Assembly (NCBI GenBank): GCA_903899885.1
Contig: CAIULK010000152.1
Coordinates: 35,637-99,636 of the forward strand
Direction: 5' to 3'
From: an uncultured Rhodospirillaceae bacterium
GTDB lineage: Bacteria; Pseudomonadota; Alphaproteobacteria; Rhodospirillales; Magnetospirillaceae
DNA: 64,000 bases
Positions 17,631 to 27,184 of this stretch are shown here, in pieces (position 1 is the stretch's first letter; the number at the start of each line of letters is the position of its first letter). Under the pieces are notes generated by a model that saw only the letters and a list, made by a program, of their open reading frames with translations, did not search any database and was not told where the DNA came from. Both the position numbers and the translations under genes were made by a program.

Positions 17631-19115
17631 TTGACGCCGAAAAGAACTTTCCGTGCCGCGCTGCTGGTGGCGACCGCCTTGGCGGCCGGCTGTGTCGGTC
17701 CCGATTACGAACGTCCGGCGGCGCCGGCCGTCACCGCCTATTCGCCCGAGGCGCAGCCCGCCGACACCGCCGCCACCGACGTGCCGGGCGGCGAGGCGCA
17801 GCATTTCGAAACCGGCCGCGACATTCCCGCCGAATGGTGGGCGTTGTTCGGCTCAGAACCCCTGACCGCCCTGGTCAAACAGGCGCTGACCGCCAATCCC
17901 AATGTGGTGGCCGCTCAAAAGGCGATGAAGGTCGCCGAGGAAAATGTTGCCGCCCAGCAGGGCTATTTTGCCCCGACGATTACCGGCAGCGAAAATTCGG
18001 TGCGGAGCAAGGCTTCTCTCACCACGCCGCAAAGTGCCGATTCGTCCTCGTCCTCGCTGGTCTCGAACCTGCATACCGCCCAATTGTCGATGTCGTACAC
18101 CCCCGATGTTTGGGGCGCCAACTGGCGGCAGGTCGAAAATCTGGAAGCCCAGACCGAGGCGCAGAAGTTCCAGCTGGAAGCGGCCTATCTCACGCTGGCC
18201 GCGAACGTGGTGGTCGCGGCGGTCAACGAGGCGTCGTTGCGCGGCCAGATCAAGGCGACCGCCGAGATCATCGCCGTCGAGCGGCAATTGCTGGATATCT
18301 TGCGCCGTCAAAACGGCCTGGGACAGATCGCCGCCGCCGACGTGGTGGCCCAGGAAGCCGCCGTGGCGCAAGCCGAACAAACCTTGCCGCCCCTGCAAAA
18401 GCAGCTGGAGCAGCAACGCGACGCGCTGACCGCGCTGTTGGGCCGCTTGCCCAGCGAGGTGACGGCGGAAACCTTCGATTTGGCGGCCTTACATTTGCCG
18501 CAAGACCTGCCGGTCAGCCTGCCCTCGAAACTGGTCGAGCAACGCCCCGACATCCGTCAGGCGGAAGCCAATCTGCATGCCGCCAGCGCGTTGGTCGGCG
18601 TGGCCGTCGCGGCGCGGCTGCCGCTGATCAATCTGACCGCCGACATGGGAAGTGCCGCCAGTTACGGCACCGGCAAGGGCGGTCTGTTCACCCCCGGCAT
18701 GGGATTTTGGACGCTGGCGGGCAGTTTGACCCAGCCGTTGTTCGACGGCGGCACCTTAATGCACAAGGAACGGGCGGCACGGGCCGCGCTGGAGCAGGCC
18801 GACGCGCAATACCGCGCGGCGGTGATCACCGCCTTCCAGAACGTCGCCGATTCGCTTTCCGCCTTGCGCCAAGACGCCGAGGCATTGCGCGCGGCGGCGA
18901 CCACCGAGCAGAAGGCATCGGAAAGTCTGAAGATCACCCAGCGGCAACTGGAATTGGGGGCCATCAGCTATCCGATGTTGCTCAACGCGCAGCAGACCGA
19001 ATTGCAGGCTCGCGTCGCCTTGGTTCAGGCCCAGGCCAACCGCCTTTCGGATACCGCGGCGTTGTTCCAGGCGTTGGGCGGGGGCTGGTGGAACCGGGCG
19101 GCGTCCGCCGAGTAG
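17631..19115 (+). CDS. NodT-family outer-membrane efflux lipoprotein
   Basis: The 494-residue product is a TolC-like outer-membrane factor. It has a lipoprotein signal with lipobox LAAGC (Cys near residue 21), followed by VGPDYERPA, the usual N-terminal signature of the NodT/OprM family. Two OEP repeats with long Ala/Gln/Glu-rich helices follow, with LVEQRPDIRQAEANLHAAS in the first half and LELGAISYPMLLNAQQTEL in the second. The start is a TTG at 17631 preceded by GGGGGAG. It begins two bases after the RND gene and completes the tripartite pump. Confidence 0.9.
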   Translation: MTPKRTFRAALLVATALAAGCVGPDYERPAAPAVTAYSPEAQPADTAATDVPGGEAQHFETGRDIPAEWWALFGSEPLTALVKQALTANPNVVAAQKAMKVAEENVAAQQGYFAPTITGSENSVRSKASLTTPQSADSSSSSLVSNLHTAQLSMSYTPDVWGANWRQVENLEAQTEAQKFQLEAAYLTLAANVVVAAVNEASLRGQIKATAEIIAVERQLLDILRRQNGLGQIAAADVVAQEAAVAQAEQTLPPLQKQLEQQRDALTALLGRLPSEVTAETFDLAALHLPQDLPVSLPSKLVEQRPDIRQAEANLHAASALVGVAVAARLPLINLTADMGSAASYGTGKGGLFTPGMGFWTLAGSLTQPLFDGGTLMHKERAARAALEQADAQYRAAVITAFQNVADSLSALRQDAEALRAAATTEQKASESLKITQRQLELGAISYPMLLNAQQTELQARVALVQAQANRLSDTAALFQALGGGWWNRAASAE

Positions 19116-19203
19116 GAGGGCAACCGTCGGCTTGCCGATTTATCGGGCGCTCAAAAATGCATCATATAAAAACGGCATGAACGTTTCATAAGCATTCCCC
19201 CCC

Positions 19204-19232
19204 TTTACAACTTATGAGTCGATCGTCATAAT
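19204..19232 (+). promoter_or_regulatory. Sigma70-like promoter upstream of the beta-barrel gene
   Basis: TTTACA (19204-19209) and CATAAT (19227-19232) are separated by 17 bases. An inverted repeat TTATGA / TCATAA (19212-19217 and 19226-19231) lies across the spacer and -10, a good place for a repressor. The gene starts about 140 bases downstream. Confidence 0.55.
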
Positions 19233-19374
19233 CCCCCGAATTCAGCCGTCGGGGCGATTGGCATGCGAATCGCATTGTCCAATTCAACCGGCTCCGTGCC
19301 GGACCTTGATGAACCGATTGACCGGGTGCAGCGCGAAAAAGCTGCCGCCGCAGAGCAGACAGGGGAGTTTTGAT

Positions 19375-20707
19375 ATGAATAGGGACAATCGTACTCAGCC
19401 GGCCAGCCGGAAGGGGTTTTTGGCGATGACCGTGGCGGCCGCCGCTTTGTGCGCGCTGGCTGGTGCCGCGCCCGCGCTGGCCGACGATGCGGCTCCCGCC
19501 GCCGACGCTCCCCCGCCGGGCCTTAAGATCTCCGGCATGATCGAGGCCGGTATTTACGGCAACACCGCCCAAACGGACAGCGGCGTTAACGGCGGTCAAT
19601 TGTTCACCGACAAGCACGATCAAGTGGTCCTGAACCAAGCCATGATGACGGCGCAAAAGGACCTCGATCCCAAGGCCGAAGGCTTCGACTGGGGCTTCAA
19701 GCTGCAAGGGTTCTACGGCGCCGACGCCCGTTACACCCACTTCATCGGCCTGTTCGACCACAGCACCACGGATCGCAACCAATTCGACATCACCGAGGCC
19801 AATCTTCTGGGCCACTTGCCGGTGCTGACCGAGGGCGGTATCGATGTGAAGGTCGGCGGCTATTCGACCCCGCTGGGCTATGAAGTTATCCAGGCCAGCA
19901 GCAATCCGCTGTACTCGCACTCGTACATCTTCAACTACGCCCCTGCCGCTCAAGCACACCGGCGCGTTGACCACCACCCACGTCAATTCGCTGCTCGACG
20001 TGTATATCGGCGCCGATACGGGGATCAACGACACCTTCTCGCAGCGCGGCAATCCCAGCGGCGGGACCTCGGCGCTGCTCGGCTTCGGGCTGAACAACAT
20101 GATGGACGGCAAGCTGACCATCCTGGCGCTGAGCCATGTCGGCCCGGCCGACGCGGAATTGCGGACCACGCAGCCGAACGGCAGCGCGCTGGGCGCCTCG
20201 CACCACGGCAAGTACATCAACGACGTGACCGCCACCTACAAGCCCGACGATGTCTGGACCTGGGTCACCGAGGTGAACTACACCCGTGACGACCTGCTCA
20301 ACAATAAGGCCTTCGGCATTGCCCAGTACGGCACCTACGCCGTCAATTCGTGGCTGTCGGTGACCGGCCGCGGCGAAATCTTCGCCGATCCGAACAATGC
20401 CTATGTCACCAATTTCCGTGGCAACGGCGACTTTGTTGACTCGGAACGTGGCACGACCCAGCAGTACTCGACTCTGAGCCCGAACACCACGGGCAAGGGC
20501 GCCAACTACGTCGCCTTGACCCTCGGCGCCAGCATCAAACTGCCGGACGCGCCCGCTTTGATCGATGGCGCGATGCTGCGCCCCGAAATCCGTTGGGACC
20601 ACACGATGAATGGCGCCAACGCGTTCAACTATGACAACACGGGCGTGGCTCGCGATGCCGGCCAGCTCAGCATCGGCATGGACATGATCGTGCCGCTGAA
20701 CTTCTAG
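19375..20707 (+). pseudogene. Outer-membrane beta-barrel (porin-like, OmpL/BBP2-type) gene with a frameshift
   Basis: The gene starts at ATG 19375 after AGGGGAG, with a long signal peptide ending near ALA-DDAA. The first frame reads through LKISGMIEAGIYGNTAQTDS and SNPLYSHSYIFNYA and then loses sense. The second frame takes over with LPLKHTGALTTTHVNSLLDV and continues to the barrel-like C-terminus DMIVPLNF at 20707. The switch falls at a run of four C (19940-19943). Removing one C gives an uninterrupted protein of about 443 residues, with FNYALPLKHTGAL across the join. So this is a one-base insertion, either a real inactivation or a sequencing error. The family is a presumed outer-membrane channel of the OmpL-like beta-barrel group. 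Confidence 0.75.
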
Positions 20708-20726
20708 GACGATCGTTCACGATCAG

Positions 20727-20755
20727 GGCCGGGATCTTCGGATCCCGGCCTTTTT
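20727..20755. terminator. Intrinsic terminator, probably shared by convergent genes
   Basis: GGCCGGGATC (20727-20736), TTCG loop and GATCCCGGCC (20741-20750) make a perfect 10-bp stem followed by TTTTT. It ends the beta-barrel gene on the plus strand and lies at the 3' end of the minus-strand ThiE-like gene. A smaller palindrome, GATCGT-TC-ACGATC, lies just before it (20711-20724). Confidence 0.9.
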
Positions 20756-21360
20756 CATGTCAAAGCGCCGCCGATCGCGGCCACCCCGGCGGCGCCGCTG
20801 GAACGCAGCCGGGCGAGCGTTCGTTGCGTCACGCCGCCCAAGGCGTAAACCGAGCATGTCGCCCGGCGGGCAAGGATCGCGAAGCGCAGCGGCCCCATCG
20901 CCGGTTGGCCGGGATGGCTGGCGGTCGGAAAGACCGGCGAGATCACCGCGCCGTCTAGGTTCAGCCGATTGGCCACGGCCACCGCCGCCATGGTGTGGCA
21001 GGCCGCCGTCAGCCGCCAGCCGCGGGTGCGCGCCCATCCCAGCAGCGGGGCCAAACGGCCCGAGCGGAGCATTGCCTCGGGCAGATGAACGCCGTTGGCG
21101 CGAACCAGGGCGGCCAGGCGGCCGTCGCCCGCCACCAGCAGCAAAAGCCGCCGTTGCCGGGTCAATTGCGCGGCCGTGATCGCCAGCCGGCGGCGCTCGG
21201 GATGGTGATAGTCACGCAACACCACCGCGCAACCGGCGGGCAGGGTGCGGGCAAGCTGGTCGGCTTCGACGCCGCGCGTCCCATCGCTCATCGCCAGCAG
21301 CGGCGGTGTGCCGGGCCGACGGGCCGGATTGAGGCGCCGCGCGCGGTCTGCTAGGGTCAT
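20755..21360 (-). CDS. Thiamine-phosphate synthase-like (ThiE/TenI) protein
   Basis: The 201-residue product shows the TIM-barrel ThiE/TenI family pattern: GCAVVLRDYHHPERR, RLLLLVAGDGRLAALVRANG, the HLPE motif, TAACHTMA near the SVH-type motif, GAVISPVFPTASHPG and a final YALGGV. ThiE couples HMP-PP and THZ-P to thiamine phosphate, while TenI-type members aromatise the thiazole. The family's usual phosphate-binding and pyrimidine-binding residues are only partly conserved, so a TenI-like role is possible. I placed the start at 21360 (MTLADRARR); a longer frame extends upstream only as a shadow of the divergent yggS gene. Confidence 0.75.
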   Translation of the reverse strand: MTLADRARRLNPARRPGTPPLLAMSDGTRGVEADQLARTLPAGCAVVLRDYHHPERRRLAITAAQLTRQRRLLLLVAGDGRLAALVRANGVHLPEAMLRSGRLAPLLGWARTRGWRLTAACHTMAAVAVANRLNLDGAVISPVFPTASHPGQPAMGPLRFAILARRATCSVYALGGVTQRTLARLRSSGAAGVAAIGGALT

Positions 21361-21390
21361 TCGCACGAATCCAAAGGGAGTTACCGTTTC

Positions 21391-22053
21391 TTGTCCGATA
21401 TCGCCGCGTCCTTGTCCACGATCAAGGCCCGTATTGCCGCCGCCGCCGCCGCCTCGGGCCGCTCGCCCGACGCGGTGGCGCTGGTCGCGGTCGGAAAGAC
21501 CCACGGGGCCGACGCGATGCGCGCCGCGTTGCTGGCCGGGCAACGGGTGTTCGGCGAGAACCGGGTGCAGGAGGCCAAGGCCAAATGGCCGGATTTGCGG
21601 GCCGAATTCCCGGATCTGCGCCTGCATCTGATCGGGCCGTTGCAGACCAACAAGGTGCGCGAGGCGCTGGCGCTGTTCGACGTCATCGAAACCGTCGATC
21701 GTCCGAAATTGGCCCGCGTTCTCGCGGGCGAAATGGCCCGCGCCGATATCTGGCCGGACTGTCTGATCGAGGTCAATATCGGCGCCGAGCCGCAAAAGGC
21801 CGGGGTGCTGCCCGACCAGGCCGATCGCCTGATCACCTTTTGCCGCGATGAATTGGGGCTGCGAATCAAGGGGGTGATGGCGATACCCCCGGCGGACCGG
21901 GACCCCCAGCCCTATTTCCGCCAACTGGCCGAGATCGCCGCCCGCAACGGTTTGTCCGTGGTCAGCATGGGAATGAGCGGTGATTTCGAGACCGCCATCG
22001 CCTGCGGCGCCACCCAGGTCCGGGTCGGCAGCGCGATTTTCGGAAGTCGCTAG
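21391..22053 (+). CDS. yggS: YggS-family pyridoxal-5'-phosphate homeostasis protein
   Basis: This 220-residue protein is a fold-type III PLP-binding protein (COG0325) involved in vitamin B6 and amino-acid homeostasis. The PLP lysine is in LVAVGKTHGA (Lys near 36). Other family blocks are FGENRVQEAKAKW, LHLIGPLQTNK, CLIEVNIGAEPQKAG, LRIKGVMAIPP and SMGMSGDFETAIACGATQVR. The TTG start at 21391 has a good AAAGGGAG ten bases upstream. It is divergent from the ThiE-like gene and converges with wecB, whose 3' end overlaps it by four bases. Confidence 0.93.
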   Translation: MSDIAASLSTIKARIAAAAAASGRSPDAVALVAVGKTHGADAMRAALLAGQRVFGENRVQEAKAKWPDLRAEFPDLRLHLIGPLQTNKVREALALFDVIETVDRPKLARVLAGEMARADIWPDCLIEVNIGAEPQKAGVLPDQADRLITFCRDELGLRIKGVMAIPPADRDPQPYFRQLAEIAARNGLSVVSMGMSGDFETAIACGATQVRVGSAIFGSR

Positions 22054-23129
22054 AGTTTTTCCGCCAACACCGCCGCGATGCGTTCGCCCGCCGATCCATC
22101 CCAGAATTCCGGGATGCGGCCACGTTTGCCGCCGGTGGCCAGAATCTCGTCGAAGGCCGCGCGGATCAAGGCCGGGTCGGTGCCGACCAGGGTGTTGGTC
22201 CCCTCGGTGATGGTGATCGGGCGTTCGGTATTGTCGCGCACGGTCAGGCAGGGGACGCCCAGCGCGGTGGTTTCCTCCTGCAACCCGCCGGAATCGGTGA
22301 CCACCAGCCGCGCGCCCCGCATCAACCCCAGCATTTCCAGATAGCCGACCGGGGCCAGGGTGACGAAACGCTCCAGCCCCAGGCCCGCCGCCTCAATGCG
22401 CGCCCGCGTGCGCGGATGCAAGGGCAGCACCACGGGAACCCGTTCGGCGATCTCGGTCAAACAGCCCAGCAGGCGGGCGAGAACCGCCGGATCATCGACG
22501 TTCGAGGGGCGATGCAAGGTGACCAAGCAGTACCCCTCGGCCAATCCCGACGCCGCCAGGGTTCGCGCCGCCGGAACCGCGCGCGCGGCATTGGCCAAAA
22601 GGGTGTCGATCATCACGTTGCCGACGAAGAACACGCGGGCCGGATCGATGCCCTCGGCGGCCAGATTGGCCGCCGCCGCCCGCTCGGTGGTGAAGAGGTA
22701 ATCCGACAATTGGTCGGTCAGAATCCGGTTGATTTCCTCGGGCATCGAACGGTCGCGGCTGCGCAGCCCCGCCTCGACATGGATGACCGGAATGCCCATT
22801 TTCGCCGCGACCAGGGCGCAGGCGATGGTCGAATTGACGTCGCCGACCACCAGCACGCCCTCGGGCCGCCGGTCCAGCAGCACCGGTTCGAAGCGCAGCA
22901 TGATGTCGGCGGTCTGGCGGGCGTGGCTGCCCGATCCGACCTCGAGATTTATATCGGGGTGGGGCAGGCCTAGATCCTCGAAGAAGCGGTCGTTCATCGC
23001 CGCGTCGTAATGCTGACCGGTATGGACCAGCGGCGCCGCAAGGCCATGCCGCTTGAGCCCGGCGATCACCGGGCCGATCTTCATGAAATTGGGTCGCGCG
23101 CCGACCACGCACAGTACGCTCTTGCTCAT
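22050..23129 (-). CDS. wecB: UDP-N-acetylglucosamine 2-epimerase (non-hydrolysing)
   Basis: The 359-residue enzyme interconverts UDP-GlcNAc and UDP-ManNAc for surface polysaccharide synthesis. It begins VLCVVGARPNFMKIGPV and contains TGQHYD, GDVNSTIACALVAAKMGIPV, HVEAGLRS, PEEINRILTD, LHRPSNVDD, TDSGGLQEE and RDNTERPITITEGTN, all in family order. The HRRENxG box of the enterobacterial enzyme reads HRPSNVDD, a variant seen in other lineages. It is a single gene here, convergent with yggS and divergent from rsmB, without other polysaccharide genes nearby. Confidence 0.93.
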   Translation of the reverse strand: MSKSVLCVVGARPNFMKIGPVIAGLKRHGLAAPLVHTGQHYDAAMNDRFFEDLGLPHPDINLEVGSGSHARQTADIMLRFEPVLLDRRPEGVLVVGDVNSTIACALVAAKMGIPVIHVEAGLRSRDRSMPEEINRILTDQLSDYLFTTERAAAANLAAEGIDPARVFFVGNVMIDTLLANAARAVPAARTLAASGLAEGYCLVTLHRPSNVDDPAVLARLLGCLTEIAERVPVVLPLHPRTRARIEAAGLGLERFVTLAPVGYLEMLGLMRGARLVVTDSGGLQEETTALGVPCLTVRDNTERPITITEGTNTLVGTDPALIRAAFDEILATGGKRGRIPEFWDGSAGERIAAVLAEKL

Positions 23130-23191
23130 GGATTGTTGTTACCAGAAGCCAAGTCCTTTCGAAACGGCGAAAAATCGGCTATGGCTCCGTG

Positions 23192-24493
23192 ATGAAAAAA
23201 CAAGCCGATGCTCGCGAAATCGCGCTGGACCGCCTGGATTCTGTCCTCGGCCAACGCCGTTCCCTCGACGACGAGTCGTGGAGCCCCTTGGAAGGGCGCG
23301 ACCGCGCCTTCGCCCGCCAATTGGTGGCCACCACGCTGCGCCGGTTGGGCCAGATCGACGCCTGCATTGCCGCCTGCGTTCAGCAAACACCGAAAACCCT
23401 GCGGGTCCGCAACGCGTTGCGGCTGGGGGCCTGCCAATTGTTGTTCCTGGGCACGCCGCCGCATGCCGCGATTTCCACCAGTGTGGCCCTGCTGAAGGGT
23501 GGGCCGTTGACGGGCTTCACCGGCCTTGTCAACGCCGTGCTGCGCCGCTTGGACCGCGAGGGTGCCGATTTGCTGGCCGCGCAAGACGCCGCCGTTCTGA
23601 ACACCCCGGAATGGATGTGGGAGTCGTGGGTCGCCGCTTGGGGCGAGGACGGGGCGCGCGCCATCGCCGCCGCCCACCTGATCGAACCGCCCACCGATTT
23701 CTCGGTCAAGGGCGATCCGGCGGCGTGGACCCAGCCGCTGGAGGCCGAATTGCTGCCGACGGGTTCGCTGCGGCGGCACGGCGCGGCCGACATCGCCGCG
23801 CTGCCCGGTTATGCCGAGGGCGCATGGTGGGTTCAAGACGCCGCGGCGGCCCTGCCGGTGTTGTTGATGGGGGATGTGCGGGGGCAACGGGTCGCCGATT
23901 TATGCGCCGCGCCCGGCGGCAAAACCCTGCAACTGGCGGCCGCCGGGGCCCTGGTGACCGCCGTTGACCGTTCCGATAAACGGCTGGACCGATTGCGCCA
24001 GAATCTCGACCGGATGGCCTTGGCCGCCACGGTGATTGCCGCCGATCTTCGCGTTTGGCGGCCGGAAACACCATTCGATGCCGTTTTGCTGGATGCGCCC
24101 TGTTCGGCGACCGGAACCTTGCGCCGCCATCCCGATGGCTTGCATCTGAAAAAGCCGGGCGATGTGGTGTCGCTGTCGGAAGCCCAAGGCGCTTTGTTGA
24201 ACGCGGCGGCGGCGATGGTGCGGCCGGGCGGGCTGTTGCTTTATTCCGTCTGTTCGCTGGAGACCGTGGAAGGCGAGGACCAAGTTGCCGCCTTTCTGAC
24301 CCAAGACGGCTCGTTCGTGCGCGAAGCGGTGCGCGCCGAGGAAATCGGCGGCCTCGCCCAGGCGATCACGCCCGGGGGCGATCTGCGCACTCTGCCCTGT
24401 CATTGGGCCGATCGCGGCGGCCTCGACGGTTTTTTCGCGGCGCGTTTAAGAAAAATCGGCGAACCGGTTGCGAGCGCCGCCGGTTTCGGTTAA
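23192..24493 (+). CDS. rsmB: 16S rRNA (cytosine-5) methyltransferase RsmB
   Basis: The 433-residue protein has an N-terminal NusB-like RNA-binding domain (residues 5-135; PLEGRDRAFARQLV, LRVRNALRLGACQLLF) and a C-terminal SAM-dependent m5C methyltransferase domain. Motif I is CAAPGGKTLQLAA, motif IV DAPCSATGTLRRHPD and motif VI YSVCSLETVEGE, so both catalytic cysteines of the class are present. It methylates C967 of 16S rRNA (E. coli numbering). A GTG three bases upstream is an alternative start. The tRNA-Ser gene follows 43 bases after the stop. Confidence 0.93.
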   Translation: MKKQADAREIALDRLDSVLGQRRSLDDESWSPLEGRDRAFARQLVATTLRRLGQIDACIAACVQQTPKTLRVRNALRLGACQLLFLGTPPHAAISTSVALLKGGPLTGFTGLVNAVLRRLDREGADLLAAQDAAVLNTPEWMWESWVAAWGEDGARAIAAAHLIEPPTDFSVKGDPAAWTQPLEAELLPTGSLRRHGAADIAALPGYAEGAWWVQDAAAALPVLLMGDVRGQRVADLCAAPGGKTLQLAAAGALVTAVDRSDKRLDRLRQNLDRMALAATVIAADLRVWRPETPFDAVLLDAPCSATGTLRRHPDGLHLKKPGDVVSLSEAQGALLNAAAAMVRPGGLLLYSVCSLETVEGEDQVAAFLTQDGSFVREAVRAEEIGGLAQAITPGGDLRTLPCHWADRGGLDGFFAARLRKIGEPVASAAGFG

Positions 24494-24496
24494 GTT
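24468..24496 (+). promoter_or_regulatory. Predicted promoter of tRNA-Ser
   Basis: TTGCGA (24468-24473) and TAAGTT (24491-24496) are spaced by 17 bases and lie 40 bases before the tRNA. The -35 overlaps the end of rsmB. The same TTGCGA -35 is found before tRNA-Arg. Confidence 0.5.
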
Positions 24497-24536
24497 CCCG
24501 CCCTCACCGCAGCCCCAAGGGGCAAAACGCGCCCAA

Positions 24537-24954
<418 letters not shown>

Positions 24955-25656
24955 ATGGCTCAGGGGCGGGTGATTGTTGTCGAGGACGAGGCGGATTTGC
25001 GCGACAGCATTTGCGCCTTTCTGACCTCGTCGGGGTTTGATGCCCACGGTGTGCCCGGGGGGGCGGATCTGGATGCGTTGTGGCGCCAAGAACCGGCTGA
25101 TATCCTGGTTCTTGATATCGGATTGCCGGGTGAGGACGGTCTGTCCATCGCCCGGCGGATGCGGGCGATTTCGAATGTCGGGATCATTATCCTGACGGCG
25201 CGCGTCCAAGCCGAGGACCGGGTGTCGGGCATCGAATGCGGGGCCGACAACTATTTGGTCAAGCCGGTGGTCTTGCGGGAATTGGCGCTAACCGCCGAGC
25301 GGTTGATCGAGCGGCTGCGGCGAAACACCGCCGGGCCGGAATTGGAGTGGGTCTTCGATAGCATCCGGTGGCGCCTCGTCGCGCCCAACGGAGCCGAGGT
25401 GGCCTTGACCTCGGCGGAGTTCCGGTTGCTCAACGCCTTGGCGTTGTCGCCAGGGGCCGCGGTCGGGTGCGAGGTGATCATGGGGGTTGCCGATAAATCC
25501 GCGATGGAAAGCCATCGCCGCAGCCTGGATTCGGTTTTGTCGCGCCTGCGCCGCAAGGTCGAGACCGAGTCGGGGCATTCCCTGCCGATCAAATCCGTCC
25601 GGTCGGTCGGTTACGCCTTCACGGCGCCGTTGTCACGCGTCGAAGCCGCGGCATGA
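24955..25656 (+). CDS. OmpR-family response regulator (orphan)
   Basis: The 233-residue protein has a receiver domain with acidic pocket VVEDEAD, phosphoacceptor Asp near 54 in LVLDIGLPGEDG, IIILTAR and the Lys in YLVKPV. A C-terminal winged helix follows (EVALTSAEFRLLNALA, HRRSLDSVLSRLRRKVE, SVGYAF). A strong AGGAAGAGG precedes the ATG. No histidine kinase gene adjoins it, so it is an orphan here; the downstream neighbour is a degenerate EAL protein on the other strand. The cognate kinase and targets are unknown. Confidence 0.9.
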   Translation: MAQGRVIVVEDEADLRDSICAFLTSSGFDAHGVPGGADLDALWRQEPADILVLDIGLPGEDGLSIARRMRAISNVGIIILTARVQAEDRVSGIECGADNYLVKPVVLRELALTAERLIERLRRNTAGPELEWVFDSIRWRLVAPNGAEVALTSAEFRLLNALALSPGAAVGCEVIMGVADKSAMESHRRSLDSVLSRLRRKVETESGHSLPIKSVRSVGYAFTAPLSRVEAAA

Positions 25657-25916
25657 AAACCGGCCGCGCAAGATTTCGTCAGAAAACGACGGAATTCGTG
25701 CGTGGCATAATAATTGAGCCGTCGGTATCGTCGGAACGGCCACACAATTTCTTGGTTCTGGGAAAAAATGCGACTGTTGGTAGCGTTTTTTAATTGGCTA
25801 GCATCGTTTCGAAGCCGGTTTCGGCCGGTCGAGCCGGGCTTTGATTTCGCTGAAACCGCGCGGTTTGTCGATCGTGTGAAAAAACAGGGCGCGAAGGCGG
25901 GTTCCGACCGGAATTC

Positions 25917-27083
25917 TCAAACCGGGATGCCTTTTTTAACCATCTGATCGACCAGCTTGCCCTGGACCAAGGCAATCCCCAGCGCACCGGCCAAATTGAA
26001 GGCGGCGGTGTCGTCGCAATGCGCCATCACCCAACGGACCTTGGGCGTCGATCCGATGCGGTCGGCCAAGGCTTTCTTGGTGGCTTCGCTGGCGTGGGCG
26101 GCGGTGTCGTCCCAATACAGCTTGGCATAGCCCAGTCCCAGTCCGTTGAGATCCAGATGCGGCAGGGTTACCGCGTCCAGGGCGTCGAGGCAGAACACGT
26201 AGCCGCGCTCGCCCAGGCCTTTGGCGAGGCGTTTATACTCGCCCATATTGCCGATCAGGTCGGCCTTGTTGATTTCCAGAATAACCCGATTGCGAAGGTC
26301 TCCCACCACGGCGTCGAACGCCTCGAACTCGGGCGTCGAGAGGCCGGACAGATTAATGTTCAGGCTGATCGGGCGCTTGCGCCAAGGTTGGGTCTTCGCC
26401 AGCGACCGTAGGACGGCGTAATCCAATTTCTCGGTCAGTTCGTTGAACAGCCCCTTGCGGGCGGTGACGTTGACGCCGGGGCAGAAGGTTTTCTCCAGGG
26501 TCTGGATCGAAATGTAGAATTCGAAGAACGCCACGGCTGGCGGTTTTCCCCGTTCGAGCCGGAAAACCGGCTGATTGAACAGCAGCGACGAGAGGTCGGC
26601 TTCCTGCAAGGCGTTTTCCAAGCGGGCCAGCAGGGCGGCATCGACATGCTGGGCGATCGCGCTCTGGGGTGTGGCCGCCGCCGGTTTCAACCCGGCCTGG
26701 GCTTCCCCGAAGGTCAGGAGGCGCCCGCCCTCGCTTTCCATGTTAAGCAGGGTGATGGGGTTGGTCCCGCCATAGGCGTTCGGGCCGGTCAGCGCGCATG
26801 CGCCCATGGCGCTTTCGGCCGTGCGCAAGACCATGTCGGAGACCGCCTTGCCCGGCTCGCGGAACAAGAACACGATGTCGAAGCAGCGCAACAAAAAGAC
26901 TTCCCCGGGGGGGTGAATCTTGTGGTTGATCTCGTTGAAAGCGCCGATAATCCGGGTCAGCGTCTCGCGCGTTTTCAAAGGTGTTGGGAATTGTGCCGCG
27001 TGAACATGGACCGCCCGGAAACCGGATGGATCATGGGCGATCTGGCGCAGGCGGCCGAAGAAGCGGTCATTCGGGTCGAGCAT
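25917..27083 (-). CDS. Degenerate EAL-domain protein
   Basis: The 388-residue product has an N-terminal region of about 130 residues without a clear family and a C-terminal half that follows the EAL phosphodiesterase fold. FNQPVFRLERGKPPAVAFFE stands where the catalytic EAL strand should be, LNINLSGLSTPEFEAF matches the next block, and VILEINKADLIGN replaces the ELTE strand. LDALDA replaces the DDFG metal site. The key Glu and Asp residues for c-di-GMP hydrolysis are absent, so it is probably a binding or scaffold protein, if it interacts with c-di-GMP at all. No membrane segment is seen. It is divergent from the Nudix gene, with 101 bases between them. Confidence 0.7.
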   Translation of the reverse strand: MLDPNDRFFGRLRQIAHDPSGFRAVHVHAAQFPTPLKTRETLTRIIGAFNEINHKIHPPGEVFLLRCFDIVFLFREPGKAVSDMVLRTAESAMGACALTGPNAYGGTNPITLLNMESEGGRLLTFGEAQAGLKPAAATPQSAIAQHVDAALLARLENALQEADLSSLLFNQPVFRLERGKPPAVAFFEFYISIQTLEKTFCPGVNVTARKGLFNELTEKLDYAVLRSLAKTQPWRKRPISLNINLSGLSTPEFEAFDAVVGDLRNRVILEINKADLIGNMGEYKRLAKGLGERGYVFCLDALDAVTLPHLDLNGLGLGYAKLYWDDTAAHASEATKKALADRIGSTPKVRWVMAHCDDTAAFNLAGALGIALVQGKLVDQMVKKGIPV

Positions 27084-27184
27084 GGCCAGAATCTGGCATG
27101 TCGTACGTCCTTGAACAAGAGGTTGCCGATATATTACGCAGTCACGAAACAGGGTTTTTGGTTAAGGGTGTTTCAGGAAAAGCG

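Noticed and set aside
25768..25947. Small plus-strand frame of about 59 codons starting MRLLVAFFNWLASF
   Set aside because: There is no clear Shine-Dalgarno, no family, and it runs into the 3' end of the EAL-like gene on the other strand; it could be real but I cannot support it.
27098..27184. Longer Nudix start adding 29 residues (from ATG 27098)
   Set aside because: The added residues do not look like part of a Nudix domain, and AGGA six bases before ATG 27185 is a better initiation site.
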